Shown here: positions 7,708-16,805 of the stretch, piece after piece
How positions within the stretch are numbered: position 1 is the first letter of the stretch
Layout: each line of letters begins with the position of its first letter
Source: Methylomarinum sp. Ch1-1
GTDB lineage: Bacteria; Pseudomonadota; Gammaproteobacteria; Methylococcales; Methylomonadaceae
Reading direction: 5' to 3'
NCBI RefSeq assembly: GCF_030717995.2
Contig: NZ_CP157743.1
Span: 4,366,501 to 4,430,500, forward strand
DNA: 64,000 nucleotides
Position numbers and translations under genes: made by a program
Notes under the pieces: generated by a model
Seen by the model: only the letters and a program-made list of their open reading frames with translations
Told to the model about the DNA's origin: nothing
Database searches by the model: none

Positions 7708-10374
7708 ATGCATCTGAAAATCAATTTCAAAGGGATAAGATTTCGATTATTCATCCTGGGTGTCGCTCCCGCCCTGTTATTAGTTATTTCGCTGACTTAT
7801 TATTTTATTGAACACCAGTTTCATTATCTTGAGCAGTCCTTGAATGAACGCGGCAGAACGATCTCCAAGCAACTGGCTGTGGCCAGTATCTACGGGGTAT
7901 TCTCCGCTAACAAACCGATGCTGCAAGAACTCTCAAACGACTTGTTGAAGGAAAAGGATGTCGTTTTTGTCAGCATCAAAAATACGCAAGGTGAATCATT
8001 GGCGCTAGCCAGCCATATTCTTCGAACAGAAACGGGGAATATACGAATTTTCGACTCGCCCGTTAAAATTCAACTATTACAGCAAAGCGCGGCCGACATG
8101 GATCTCAGTCTCTTTGATTTTGCTGAAAAAGACGCTGAAAAAAAAATCGGTTCCGTGGAAATCGGCCTAGGGCTGGATAATATCAAGAGAGCCCAGCAAC
8201 GCTTTTTGCTGAATAGCCTAACCATTATCAGCGCCTGCTTTATATTCGCCACGCTGTTCGCCCTTCGTCTGGGCAAGGTCATCAGCTCCCCGATTATTAA
8301 CTTGACCGAGGTCGCCGATGATTTGGCCAACGGCAACATGGATGCGCGAGCCAAGAAAACCGGCACCACCGAAATTGCCACGTTATGCGATAGCTTCAAT
8401 GCGATGGCCATCGGCCTGCAGCAAACGCAAAATTACCTATTGCAGCAAGTTGATAACGCCGTCAAAGAACTGACCTTGGCGATGCAGACCCTGGAAGAAA
8501 AAAATCAGTCGCTGGAAAAAACCACTCAACTGGCTGTCTCCCAAAACGAAACCAAATCGCAGTTTCTCGCCCATATCAGCCATGAAATTCGCACACCGAT
8601 GAACGGCATTATCGGCTTCATCGACTTGCTCACCCAGTCGGAACTGACTCCCAGGCAATTGGAACAAGCCTTACTGATCAAGACCTCGGCCAGCAATCTA
8701 CTGACGATCGTCAATGAAATCCTCGATTTTTCCAGCATCGAGACGGGAAATTTCAAAACCGAAACCATCACCTTCAATATCCGCGAATGCATTGAAAACA
8801 GCATTACCTCGATTCTTCCTCGCTCCGATAAAATCCAGATCATTATCGATATCGCCCCTCAAACGCCGACCCTGATCAACAGCGACCCCATCCGTATCCG
8901 CCAAGTCATCACCAACCTGGTCGGAAACGCCTGTAAATACACTAAACAGGGCCATATTATCATTCGCTGCACCTTCACCAGACAGTCCAGACTGTTTATC
9001 TCGGTATCGGACACCGGCATCGGCATCGCCGAAGAAGTGATCAAGGACCTGTTTCATCCCTTTTTACAAATCAGCGAATACGCGGTTGATAACGAACTGG
9101 GAACCGGTCTCGGCTTAACGATATCGAAAAACATCATTGAAAGGCTGAAGGGGCGGATCGACGTCCGCAGTCGCCTCGGAGAAGGCTCTGTATTTTGGTT
9201 TGATATTCCGGTCAACGCGGCTCTGGAGCCGCCGAGAAAGAAAGCCGACACCCTGGTTACATTGGTCGACCCGTTTAGATTGAGACGTAAGGCGCTGATC
9301 AAACAATTGAACTATCTAGGTTATAGAAACCGATGTTTTAATACGATCGAAGATTATCAGGCGTCTATGGAAACACGCCAGGACATTATTTTATACGCCG
9401 CTCCCGAACACATAAACAGCGATGATGACTATCATGTCGAACTCGCTAGAATAAGGCCCTATACAAAAGGCGCTAGCGTGATATTTATCACCCATCAATT
9501 ATTGAATTCGGGCACGATAGAATCTCTGGCTCTGCCATGCCGTTCGGGTTTTCTGCAACAACTGATAGAAAACACAACCACGCTGTCAGCACCTGTCCCA
9601 GCAGAAGCGGCTGATAATGCCCAGGCCATTCCTCAACAAACATTTCCGATCTTCATCGCCGATGATAATGAAATTAACCGTCTGTTGCTTAAATCGCAAT
9701 TGGAAAAGCGATCCGATGACATTACCCTGGCCGAAGATGGAAAACAGGCGCTCTCTTTATTACAACAAAACAAATATGGTTTGATCTTGCTGGATCTACA
9801 AATGCCGTATTACAACGGCTTGGAACTGCTGGAAAAGATCAAGCAGTCGAATTGCATCAATCACAATACGCCGGTCATCGCCATCACCGCCCACGCCCAG
9901 AGCCACCAACGCAAGAAATTGATCGACGCCGGTTTTGATGAATGCTTGATTAAACCGGTACTGCTGGAACAATTAGACGAGGTCCTTAATGTATGGCAGC
10001 CGATAAAAAACAACAACGTCAACAAACAAAGTCCGGTCCACGCCTATATCGAGCAGATGCTGGAAAAAACGATGCACAATAAAGACTTGGCGAATGTGTT
10101 GTTTAACAAGTTGTTTTCCGAATTACCGGAACAAATAGACGTTATCAAGCAAGCGCTAGAGCAAACGGATTGGACGTCGGCAAAGGATGTAACCCATAAG
10201 CTCCATGGCTCGGTTGGGTTTTGCGGCTTCAAGGACTTACAAAATGCCGCTCATCGGCTGGAGACCCATTTGAGCGACGGTGAGATTGAAGCGGCATTGA
10301 GCAGTTTTGCGACGCTGCAGCGACAAATCGACCACTTTATCGGCCTAGAACAGGCCATTCTGCAAAACCTTTAA
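7708..10374 (+). CDS. BarA-like hybrid sensor histidine kinase (HK-REC-Hpt)
   Basis: 888 residues. Two membrane helices (about 11-28 and 170-188) bracket a periplasmic sensor; a HAMP linker follows (about 190-245), then a coiled coil, HisKA with phospho-acceptor His292 (SHEIRTPMNGIIGF), HATPase with NLVGNACKYTKQG and DTGIGIAEE / GTGLGLTISKNI boxes, a degenerate receiver-like stretch (about 510-610, no acidic triad), a true receiver with Asp696 (LILLDLQMP), and a C-terminal Hpt with His830 (HKLHGSVGF). This is the BarA/GacS architecture, so the output is probably a GacA/UvrY-type regulator and CsrA pathway; no partner is encoded nearby. The signal is unknown; divergence from sqr hints at a redox or sulfur link (inference). 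Confidence 0.88.
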   Translation: MHLKINFKGIRFRLFILGVAPALLLVISLTYYFIEHQFHYLEQSLNERGRTISKQLAVASIYGVFSANKPMLQELSNDLLKEKDVVFVSIKNTQGESLALASHILRTETGNIRIFDSPVKIQLLQQSAADMDLSLFDFAEKDAEKKIGSVEIGLGLDNIKRAQQRFLLNSLTIISACFIFATLFALRLGKVISSPIINLTEVADDLANGNMDARAKKTGTTEIATLCDSFNAMAIGLQQTQNYLLQQVDNAVKELTLAMQTLEEKNQSLEKTTQLAVSQNETKSQFLAHISHEIRTPMNGIIGFIDLLTQSELTPRQLEQALLIKTSASNLLTIVNEILDFSSIETGNFKTETITFNIRECIENSITSILPRSDKIQIIIDIAPQTPTLINSDPIRIRQVITNLVGNACKYTKQGHIIIRCTFTRQSRLFISVSDTGIGIAEEVIKDLFHPFLQISEYAVDNELGTGLGLTISKNIIERLKGRIDVRSRLGEGSVFWFDIPVNAALEPPRKKADTLVTLVDPFRLRRKALIKQLNYLGYRNRCFNTIEDYQASMETRQDIILYAAPEHINSDDDYHVELARIRPYTKGASVIFITHQLLNSGTIESLALPCRSGFLQQLIENTTTLSAPVPAEAADNAQAIPQQTFPIFIADDNEINRLLLKSQLEKRSDDITLAEDGKQALSLLQQNKYGLILLDLQMPYYNGLELLEKIKQSNCINHNTPVIAITAHAQSHQRKKLIDAGFDECLIKPVLLEQLDEVLNVWQPIKNNNVNKQSPVHAYIEQMLEKTMHNKDLANVLFNKLFSELPEQIDVIKQALEQTDWTSAKDVTHKLHGSVGFCGFKDLQNAAHRLETHLSDGEIEAALSSFATLQRQIDHFIGLEQAILQNL

Positions 10375-10381
10375 CGAATTT

Positions 10382-10413
10382 GTTACTATTCAGTATCTTT
10401 CGGGTTTTAGGCA
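10382..10413. repeat. One-ended fragment of GTAACTATTCAG-type element
   Basis: GTTACTATTCAG followed by TATCTTTCGGGTTTTAGGC, the same end as the copies at 26202 and 43367 read in the opposite direction. It directly replaces the last ~10 codons of the SLC13-type transporter gene, so it marks the 3' break of that pseudogene. Confidence 0.75.
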
Positions 10414-11156
10414 ACATCAACACGCTGACGGTTACAACCAGAATTTCCATTGGCAACCCCAGACGTCAATAGTCGCCAAAACGAAAGCCGCCAGGCCCGA
10501 GAATCAACAGGTTGTTCTGATGGCCTATCGGAGTCAGAAACGCGCATGATGCACCTATCGCAACCGCCATCAAAAACGGATCGGCACTGGTTTCGAGATT
10601 TGCGGCGGTGCTCAGCGCTATCGGACTCATCACCGCCGCGGTAGCGGCATTGTTCATGAAGTCGGACAAGGTCATCGTGACTATTAAGATCAGCGCCAAC
10701 ACCATCAGCGGGCTTTCTTGACCGATGCTGCTCAACAACCATTGGGAGCCCCGATCGGCCGCGCCGGTCGTCGTCATGGCGCCGGCCACCGGAATCAATG
10801 AAGCCAACAACAAAATCACCGGCCCATCGATAGCATCATAAATATTCCGCGCCGGCACTATTCTCAGCACGGTAAACAGCAGAGCGCCGGCGGCAAAGGA
10901 GATTGCCGCGGATAACAACCCCAGGGCGGCGCCTCCAATCGCCATGGTCATCACTATCGTGGCAATGGCCAATTTACGTTTATCCCGGATATGGATGGCG
11001 CGTTTGGCCAGAGGCACACAGCCGAATTCGTCGGAGAAACCGGACAAAGCTTCCAGCGGACCTTGCAGTAATAGAACATCGCCCGCCATGATTTTAGTGA
11101 ACCGCCGCCGCTTGATTGAACTCCGCCCCTGCCGAGAAATAGCCAGCAGATTGAGA

Positions 11157-12828
11157 GTAATTATTCAGACACCCTAACAATTGGCAAGGCCGGTACCGGC
11201 AAGCCTGACCGCTGACTTGCGATCACTTGTGCCAAATAAATCCACGGTGACTGATTTCTTTTGCGGCAGGTTTCAATGACGCTGATTAAAATAGCGAACA
11301 CACGCGTCCCATTTTCCGAGCGCGTGCCATAGCAAATGCCGCGTAAAATAACCCAGTGGCGCAACGCTCGCTCCGCTTCATTATTCGTTAAGGGCTGATG
11401 CGGTTGATCCAGAACTTGGAAAATAGCTGTCCAGTCATTTAGCATTTCCGTGGCTAATGCTGCTGTTTTCTTATGTTCATGGGTTTTCATTTGTATACAC
11501 ATCTGCTGATAGAGCAGTAATTGCAGGCGATAAGTTTCAGAAAGTGGCGTATCAGGTGGTGTTATTCGCGCTTTGCGTACCGCACCTATCAACACAGCCA
11601 GTAAATCGTGCGTTTGTTGACCAAAAAGCTGGGCGTCTCTGTTTAAGCTTTCATTGAGCCCTTTCGCTTTACGCAGAAGATGAGCCCAGCAACGTAACCG
11701 ACTCAGATATTTGCGATAAACCGTGTAGCCATCGCTCATTAACCAACCATTAAAGTCGTCGCCTAAAAGATTTTCCAATAATTCAGCGCTACGCGTAGCA
11801 ATCCAATAGGCTGTGACGCGATTCGTACTGAACACCCATAACCAAAGAAAAGTCGTGTGCTCCATCCAGGAGGTTTCGTCTACATGCAGCAATTCGCTGT
11901 TAATGATTTCTTGTGCAAACTCATCTTCAAGCGGCATAGCCGCTGCGCCACTTTCATGCAGGGTATTATTGATGGTGCCAACACTTAATTTAATACCTAA
12001 CCAGTCATATAAAATTCCTGAATACGCTCACGCGATAGGCGCATACGGTAGGCAAGACAAACAATCATTGCTGCCAGTCCAGGCCCCACTAAACGCCATT
12101 CAGTTCGGCTAATACCCGGCAATTGAGCATGACTGCTACGACTGACTTCTTTGCGCGTGATATGTCCATTGGCGCACACTACTTCATAGAGAGTGTGCTT
12201 GGTATGGGTGACTAGAATGCCTGGATGCTCAACATCGCCCCATTCGACATTGATTGTTTCATACGCGGCATAGGCGATAGCATGACGCGGCTCTAATGTT
12301 TGATGGCAGCAGGCACATATTTCAGGGTAATGATCTTGATAGTGGGTAATGGCTAGCTTTTGTGTCCGGCCAAAGCCTTGTGCGCCTGGTTGTTTGCCGG
12401 GTTTGCGGGGTTCTTGATGTTCATTGTTAGGATCAGCGGACTGTTGCTGATCTTTTTTAGAAGGCGACGGGGGGGTGACGGTGTCTTCCGTTTCAGCAGA
12501 CTTATCGATCTCCGTTTGTTCTTGATCGTTTGTATTATCTGTAGCTGCTTTATCCCAAGGCGCTTCGCTGCTAGGTGGACGAGAGCTGTTGCGCGAATTT
12601 TGGCTTAAGCGCTCACGCGCTTCTTTTAGGTCGTTAAGTAACTTAATCGATAGGTAACGTAATTCCTCTTCCGGTAAATTGAGAAGCTCGTCTTCATCGA
12701 TTTGGCTTAGGTCCTGGTTACTGAGTTGCATGGGATAAATACTAAGGCTTCTTAATGGATTTGTACAATGTTCTTGTGTCGGTTTGTCAATTATTTTGTA
12801 TTTTCAGCTAGGGTGTGTGAATACTTAC
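11157..12828 (-). mobile_element. IS66-family insertion sequence (single-transposase, ISBst12-like)
   Basis: 1672 bp with 22-bp imperfect terminal repeats: left GTAATTATTCAGACACCC..., right (inverted) GTAAGTATTCACACACCC..., 19 of 22 matching. Flanked by an exact 8-bp target duplication, gattgaga, at 11149-11156 and 12829-12836. GTAA ends and 8-bp duplications are IS66 hallmarks (known). Only a transposase gene is present, with no tnpA/tnpB accessory genes, as in the short ISBst12-type subgroup. Inserted in the SLC13-type gene; excising it with one copy of the duplication rejoins the reading frame (RYGLN-LLAISRQG). Confidence 0.93.
11161..12731 (-). pseudogene. IS66-family transposase, frameshifted
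   Basis: Two frames make up one ~523-residue IS66 transposase. The N-terminal part (11997-12731) has an acidic leucine-rich start, SRNSSRPPSSEAPWDK, a charged linker and a zinc-finger-like CACCHQTL. The C-terminal part (from about 12013 to 11161) has the DDE core: VDETSW, MSDGYTVY and NNEAERALRHWV. They are separated by loss of one T in the A4/T4 run at 12011-12014; adding it restores QEFLYDWLGIKLSVGTINN. A sequencing error or programmed shift is possible, but inactivation is simplest. The stop codon lies inside the left terminal repeat. Confidence 0.9.
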
Positions 12829-13339
12829 GATTGAGACCATAACGGCTGCTTAATCGAATATTATTGGCGGAACGACCAATCAGGCTGGAACCCGGCCTGA
12901 CGACCGCTTCCAGCAAGGCTGTTTCTTCGCTCTCCCCTTCGCCCTTATCGTCGTCGTTTTTTTCATTGCCAGCCGTTTTCCGTGGGATGGAGTCCGTCCC
13001 GGTATCCGCTACGGTGTCTTTCTGAATTTCAAGACCAAGACTGGAAAGCGCCGTCGCCAATGACTGCGACTCGGCTTCGATCACCAGAATGTCGCCGGCG
13101 CGGAGCCGCCGCCCCGGATTTGGAGCGATCACCCGGAACTTGTTGCGCACCATGCCGACAACCTGGGCGTCGGCATCATCGAGAGTTTGCTCAATCTCTC
13201 TCAGCATTCGGCCGTCCGCCTTGCCGTTTTCGCTGACATAGGCTTCAGTCAGATAAGTCCCCGTATCGAATGTAAGCGATCCTTTTTGCGCTCTAAGGAA
13301 CGAGTATGAAATAACTTTCCCAAATGTCGGAAGAGGAAT

Positions 13340-13696
13340 CGGTGGCTCGATTGACAGGTGTCGGCGGCATGGCAGATTTTTTCCTCCTGCAAAATCTGCA
13401 TTTCCACCATCCCTGGCGGGCAGATAGCCGCCGTCAAGCCTACGCCGCACAAGGCAGCAATTCAGTTTGAGTATTTTTGCGGTGTTTAGGGCATGGAGTG
13501 TGTCTGTCGAGGAGCGCCGTTCACCCAGCACCTAAATTATGCTGGAATGTAAAATATAGTCCAGTAGCCATGGAATTTAGGTGCTGGGTGAATATATCCC
13601 TATAGGCTTGGATGCGACATCCCTGTCGCATACACTTCTTCCACAAGCAATTGATAGTAAAAGAAATATTATCTCAGTATCAAGCTGAATAGTTAC
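13340..13696. repeat. Composite miniature-element cluster (chimeric copy)
   Basis: Four blocks in a row. About 13345-13454 contains TGCAAAATCTGCATTTCCA and TACGCCGCAC, matching 43100-43185. From 13455 a CAGCAATTC end leads into the right half of the 9-bp-TSD family (GTGTTTAGGGCATGGAGTGT). 13520-13592 is the palindromic module with TTCACCCAGCACCTAAAT arms. 13593-13696 is the half of the 43380-43613 element that ends CAAGCTGAATAGTTAC. The mix of two families on either side of a shared module suggests recombination. The remaining 13697-13840 shows nothing further. Confidence 0.75.
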
Positions 13697-13844
13697 TAAC
13701 CGCGCACAGTGGGCTGACAGTTCGGGGAGTGAAATCAACATGCAAGACTTCGACTTGTTGTGTTTCTATCTATTCGGCCCGCCTACTCGACTATTGACCG
13801 GATTGCCGCTACAAACCTCGCATTGCCATGATTCTAGCAGGCAT

Positions 13845-13871
13845 AAAAAAAGCCCTGAACGGGCTTTTTTT
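13845..13871 (-). terminator. Intrinsic terminator of fimV
   Basis: AGCCC-TGAAC-GGGCT hairpin flanked by A7 and T7 on the plus strand, 23 bases beyond the fimV stop. The symmetrical A/T tracts allow it to work in either direction. Confidence 0.85.
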
Positions 13872-13893
13872 GGGTATTTTGACATCTTTGTGA

Positions 13894-16734
13894 TTATTGC
13901 AGCTGTTCCAGAATGGCCTGAGCAGCTTGTTTTTGCTGATCATTACCTTTTTCCTGTACCTCTTCGGCTATCGATTTTGCGGATTCTTCATCCCCCATAT
14001 CGATATAGGCCTTGGCTAAATCGATCTTCGTTTCAAACTCATCCATATCGGTTAAGTCAGCCACACCACCTTGCTCGCCCTCTTCCTGTTCCGAAGAACC
14101 CGAAAATGTCGTGTCATCGAAATCAAAGTTGAATTCGAAATCATCCTCGCTATCGTCTTTCAATTCAGCATCTGCGCTTTTCTGTTGCGTATCCGGCGAC
14201 TCGCTGGTCGTTGAAAAATCGAAGCTTTCCAGCGTTTCCGTTTCATCGCCGTCATCAGGCAAATCCAAATTCAATCCGCTATCGTCTACATCGCCAGCTT
14301 TCTGTTCAGTCTCGGTACTGAAATCAAAATCAAACGATTCAATTTCATCCTCCGCCTTCGAAGCGATAGCGGCCTCATCGCCGCTAACTTTCTGTTCAGT
14401 CTCCTCGGTGCTGAAATTAAAATCAAACGATTCAATTTCATCTTCGGTCTCCGACACAATGGCCGCCTCATCATCGCTTTTTGGCTCAGGCTCGGATAAT
14501 GAGCTCAGATCAAATTCGACGCCTTCCAATTCCTCTTCTGCTCGGTCAGTCTCGTCTCCGGCATTTTGTTCATCGCTGCCGCCCGTGATTTCCGGTTCGG
14601 CAAACGAACTCAGGTCAAAATCTAAATCCTGATTGTCGGCCAGCGCTTCCTCGCTATCGAGTTTGAATTCCTCTTCATCCGCGACGGACTCACCAAATGA
14701 TGCTAAATCGACGTTTCCTTTACCGATCTCATCCTTATCTTGTTCAGGCTTGGCTTCGGCTTGATCAGATGACTCCAACTCATCGGATTCAAGTTCAGCG
14801 CTGTCAAAATCAGCCTCGTCAGAGTCTTTGGGCTGCGCCAATACCGCGGAATCGGGAATGATCTCATTCGCCATTTCCAGCACCTTGGACCAAAATGCAT
14901 GATCCTCATGCAACCCTGCCTTGACCAACTCCAAGGTATACTCTTCAAAAGCTTCCTTGTTTTCATTGGCATAAAAGATTTCCAATAATTTGAGCTTGCA
15001 ATCCTCACGATCCGGTTCGTCTTTGATCGCCTGACGCATTAATTCTTCAGCCTGTTGATATCGTCCGTATGCCAAATAAACATCGGCTTCGGAAATAGGG
15101 TCGACTTCATTCTGATCGGTTTCGAAGGCATCGAAATCGCTGGGGGTAAACTCGCTCAGGAACGAACTTTCCCCGACCGTACCGACATCATAGGCCGGCG
15201 TATTATCGTCGACATTCAACACGGAAACATCGGAATCCGGCATTCTGATTTCACTGGATGACGCGAACATGCTTTCCGCTTCCGCCTCTTCCTCAACCTT
15301 ACGTTTGCGCCACCATAACCCCAAAACACCCAATATCGCCACGCCTAGGCCGCCCACCAGCAAATAATAGTTATCCGCAAAAAAACTGGTTTCAGCTTGC
15401 TTAGACGGGGCTGATTTAGCCTTCGCTTTAGGCTTGGCTTTTTCAACCGGCTCGGGTTGCGGTGCGGGTTTAGGCTGATCGACCGGCTTGCTTTGCTGAG
15501 CCGGTTTAACCGTCTCCTCGGCCGTTCTTACCTGCTCCGTCGTCGCGGCTTGAGTCTGCTGTTGTTCCAGCAATTGTTTATTCTGTAAAGCGGCAAGCTG
15601 CTCATCTTTCATGACCAGCAGCTTTTGCATCATTTCCAATTGCTGCTCTAGTTTCTCCAAGCGCGCCTGCATGGCCAGGTTACTGGTCTGTTCGGTCGAC
15701 GGCTCATCTCCCGTCTCGTCGACAGCCGCCGTTTCCTCAGAAACTTCGGGCTCGGCTATCGCCGCCTCGGGCGAGCCTTCCTCCGGGGCCTGTTCTGCAG
15801 CTGCCTGTTGCTCCGGCGTGACGACAACTTGCTCTTCAACTTCGGCTTCGACCGGCGCAACTAATTCCAGTTGACTTGCCTCGGCCTGCTGTTCCGCTTC
15901 GGCAACCGACTCTTGAGCCGGCTTCTGTTCAACCGCCGCCTTCCATGCTTGGTTTTGTTGCTTGAACAACTGAAAAGCCTGTCTTTTAGACAGCTTGATT
16001 ACCGCCTCGCGATCAGGAATTTCAAGCGTGCTTCCAGACATCAAGGCGTTGACATTGTCTTGATAAAAGGCGCGCGGATTAGCCTGATAGATCGCCATGA
16101 CCATTTGCTCGGTGGCGATATCAGCCGATGGTTTAACGTTTTCCGCGATACTCCACAAGGTGTCCCTGGGCGTTGTTGGTCCATAACTGTCGACCGCGAC
16201 CTTCCCAACCGCCTCGGTGGAAGTGTTAATGGCCGGAGCGGGCTGTGCTGACAACGATTCCTCGACGACCGGAGTTGTTTGTTCGTCAACCCCGGGCGCT
16301 TGCACGGCTTTTTCGACAACCGGAATCACCGGCTGCTGATAAGCCGCCGGCGGATCGATTAACACAGTGAATTCACGATACAGATTGCCTTTTTCCCAGC
16401 TCACTTCCACCAGAAAATCCAGAAAAGGTTCTTTCAACGCCTCGTTGGAACTGAGTTTGACCACGACGGAGCCATTAGGCTGCACCACGGTATCGAATTT
16501 GATTTTCGACAGAAAATAGCTCCATGGCACGCCGACTTCATCAAATTTTTCCGGCGGCGCCAATCTTACCTGGATATCGGCAGGATTTTCATCGGCGGAC
16601 AACAACAGGTCAATCTCGGCATTGAGTTTTTGATTAAGGGCTGAATGCAATTTAAGATCGCCAATTCCCAAGGGCTGTGCACTAGCCGGTGCCAGTAACG
16701 ATACAACCGCTAAAGTTTTAGTTAAATTGCGCAC
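13894..16734 (-). CDS. fimV: Pilus assembly / peptidoglycan-associated protein FimV
   Basis: 946 residues with the full FimV plan: signal peptide (1-19), the conserved periplasmic domain (LGIGDLKLHSALNQKLNAEI ... ), a LysM-like segment (about 190-240, DTLWSIAENV ... LEIPD), a Pro/Glu/Gln-rich stretch and coiled coil (about 345-375), one transmembrane helix (about 457-476), an acidic cytoplasmic region and the C-terminal FimV domain (KIDLAKAYIDMGDEESAKSI). FimV organises type IV pilus assembly and polar cAMP signalling in Pseudomonas. The cytoplasmic region carries near-duplicate units (IESFDFNFSTEETEQK and IESFDFDFSTETEQK; bases ~14290-14480). Downstream of asd, as in many Gammaproteobacteria. 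Confidence 0.95.
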   Translation of the reverse strand: MRNLTKTLAVVSLLAPASAQPLGIGDLKLHSALNQKLNAEIDLLLSADENPADIQVRLAPPEKFDEVGVPWSYFLSKIKFDTVVQPNGSVVVKLSSNEALKEPFLDFLVEVSWEKGNLYREFTVLIDPPAAYQQPVIPVVEKAVQAPGVDEQTTPVVEESLSAQPAPAINTSTEAVGKVAVDSYGPTTPRDTLWSIAENVKPSADIATEQMVMAIYQANPRAFYQDNVNALMSGSTLEIPDREAVIKLSKRQAFQLFKQQNQAWKAAVEQKPAQESVAEAEQQAEASQLELVAPVEAEVEEQVVVTPEQQAAAEQAPEEGSPEAAIAEPEVSEETAAVDETGDEPSTEQTSNLAMQARLEKLEQQLEMMQKLLVMKDEQLAALQNKQLLEQQQTQAATTEQVRTAEETVKPAQQSKPVDQPKPAPQPEPVEKAKPKAKAKSAPSKQAETSFFADNYYLLVGGLGVAILGVLGLWWRKRKVEEEAEAESMFASSSEIRMPDSDVSVLNVDDNTPAYDVGTVGESSFLSEFTPSDFDAFETDQNEVDPISEADVYLAYGRYQQAEELMRQAIKDEPDREDCKLKLLEIFYANENKEAFEEYTLELVKAGLHEDHAFWSKVLEMANEIIPDSAVLAQPKDSDEADFDSAELESDELESSDQAEAKPEQDKDEIGKGNVDLASFGESVADEEEFKLDSEEALADNQDLDFDLSSFAEPEITGGSDEQNAGDETDRAEEELEGVEFDLSSLSEPEPKSDDEAAIVSETEDEIESFDFNFSTEETEQKVSGDEAAIASKAEDEIESFDFDFSTETEQKAGDVDDSGLNLDLPDDGDETETLESFDFSTTSESPDTQQKSADAELKDDSEDDFEFNFDFDDTTFSGSSEQEEGEQGGVADLTDMDEFETKIDLAKAYIDMGDEESAKSIAEEVQEKGNDQQKQAAQAILEQLQ

Positions 16735-16805
16735 TTCGCTCTCCTACAAATATATTGACCACAGTTCTTTACCGAGAATAACCAAATATACTGGGTAAGC
16801 TTAGC

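Larger units (their letters stand above)
10412..13305 (-). pseudogene. Disrupted SLC13/DASS-type anion transporter with TrkA-C domains
   Basis: Remains of one gene interrupted by an IS. The upstream part (about 12829-13305) encodes a TrkA_C (RCK_C) domain (TYLTEAYVSENGKADGRML ... LRAGDILVIEAE) and the start of a second (EAVVRPGSSLIGRSANNIRL). The downstream part (10412-11156) continues it (LLAISRQGRSSIKRRRF ... MAGDVLLLQGP) and then the C-terminal membrane half with TLSDFMNNAATAAVMSPIAL and LTPIGHQNNLLILGPGGFRFGDY. Lesions: IS66 insertion with an 8-bp duplication, a TGA where FGDY-W-RLGLP would need Trp (near 10465), loss of the N-terminal membrane half at a repeat near 13305-13345, and a repeat replacing the last residues. 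It cannot make a functional transporter. Confidence 0.88.

Noticed and set aside
13520-13592. Repeated TTCACCCAGCACCTAAAT units as a CRISPR array
   Set aside because: Units are scattered, in inverted pairs and inside transposable elements, with no regular spacing and no cas genes.
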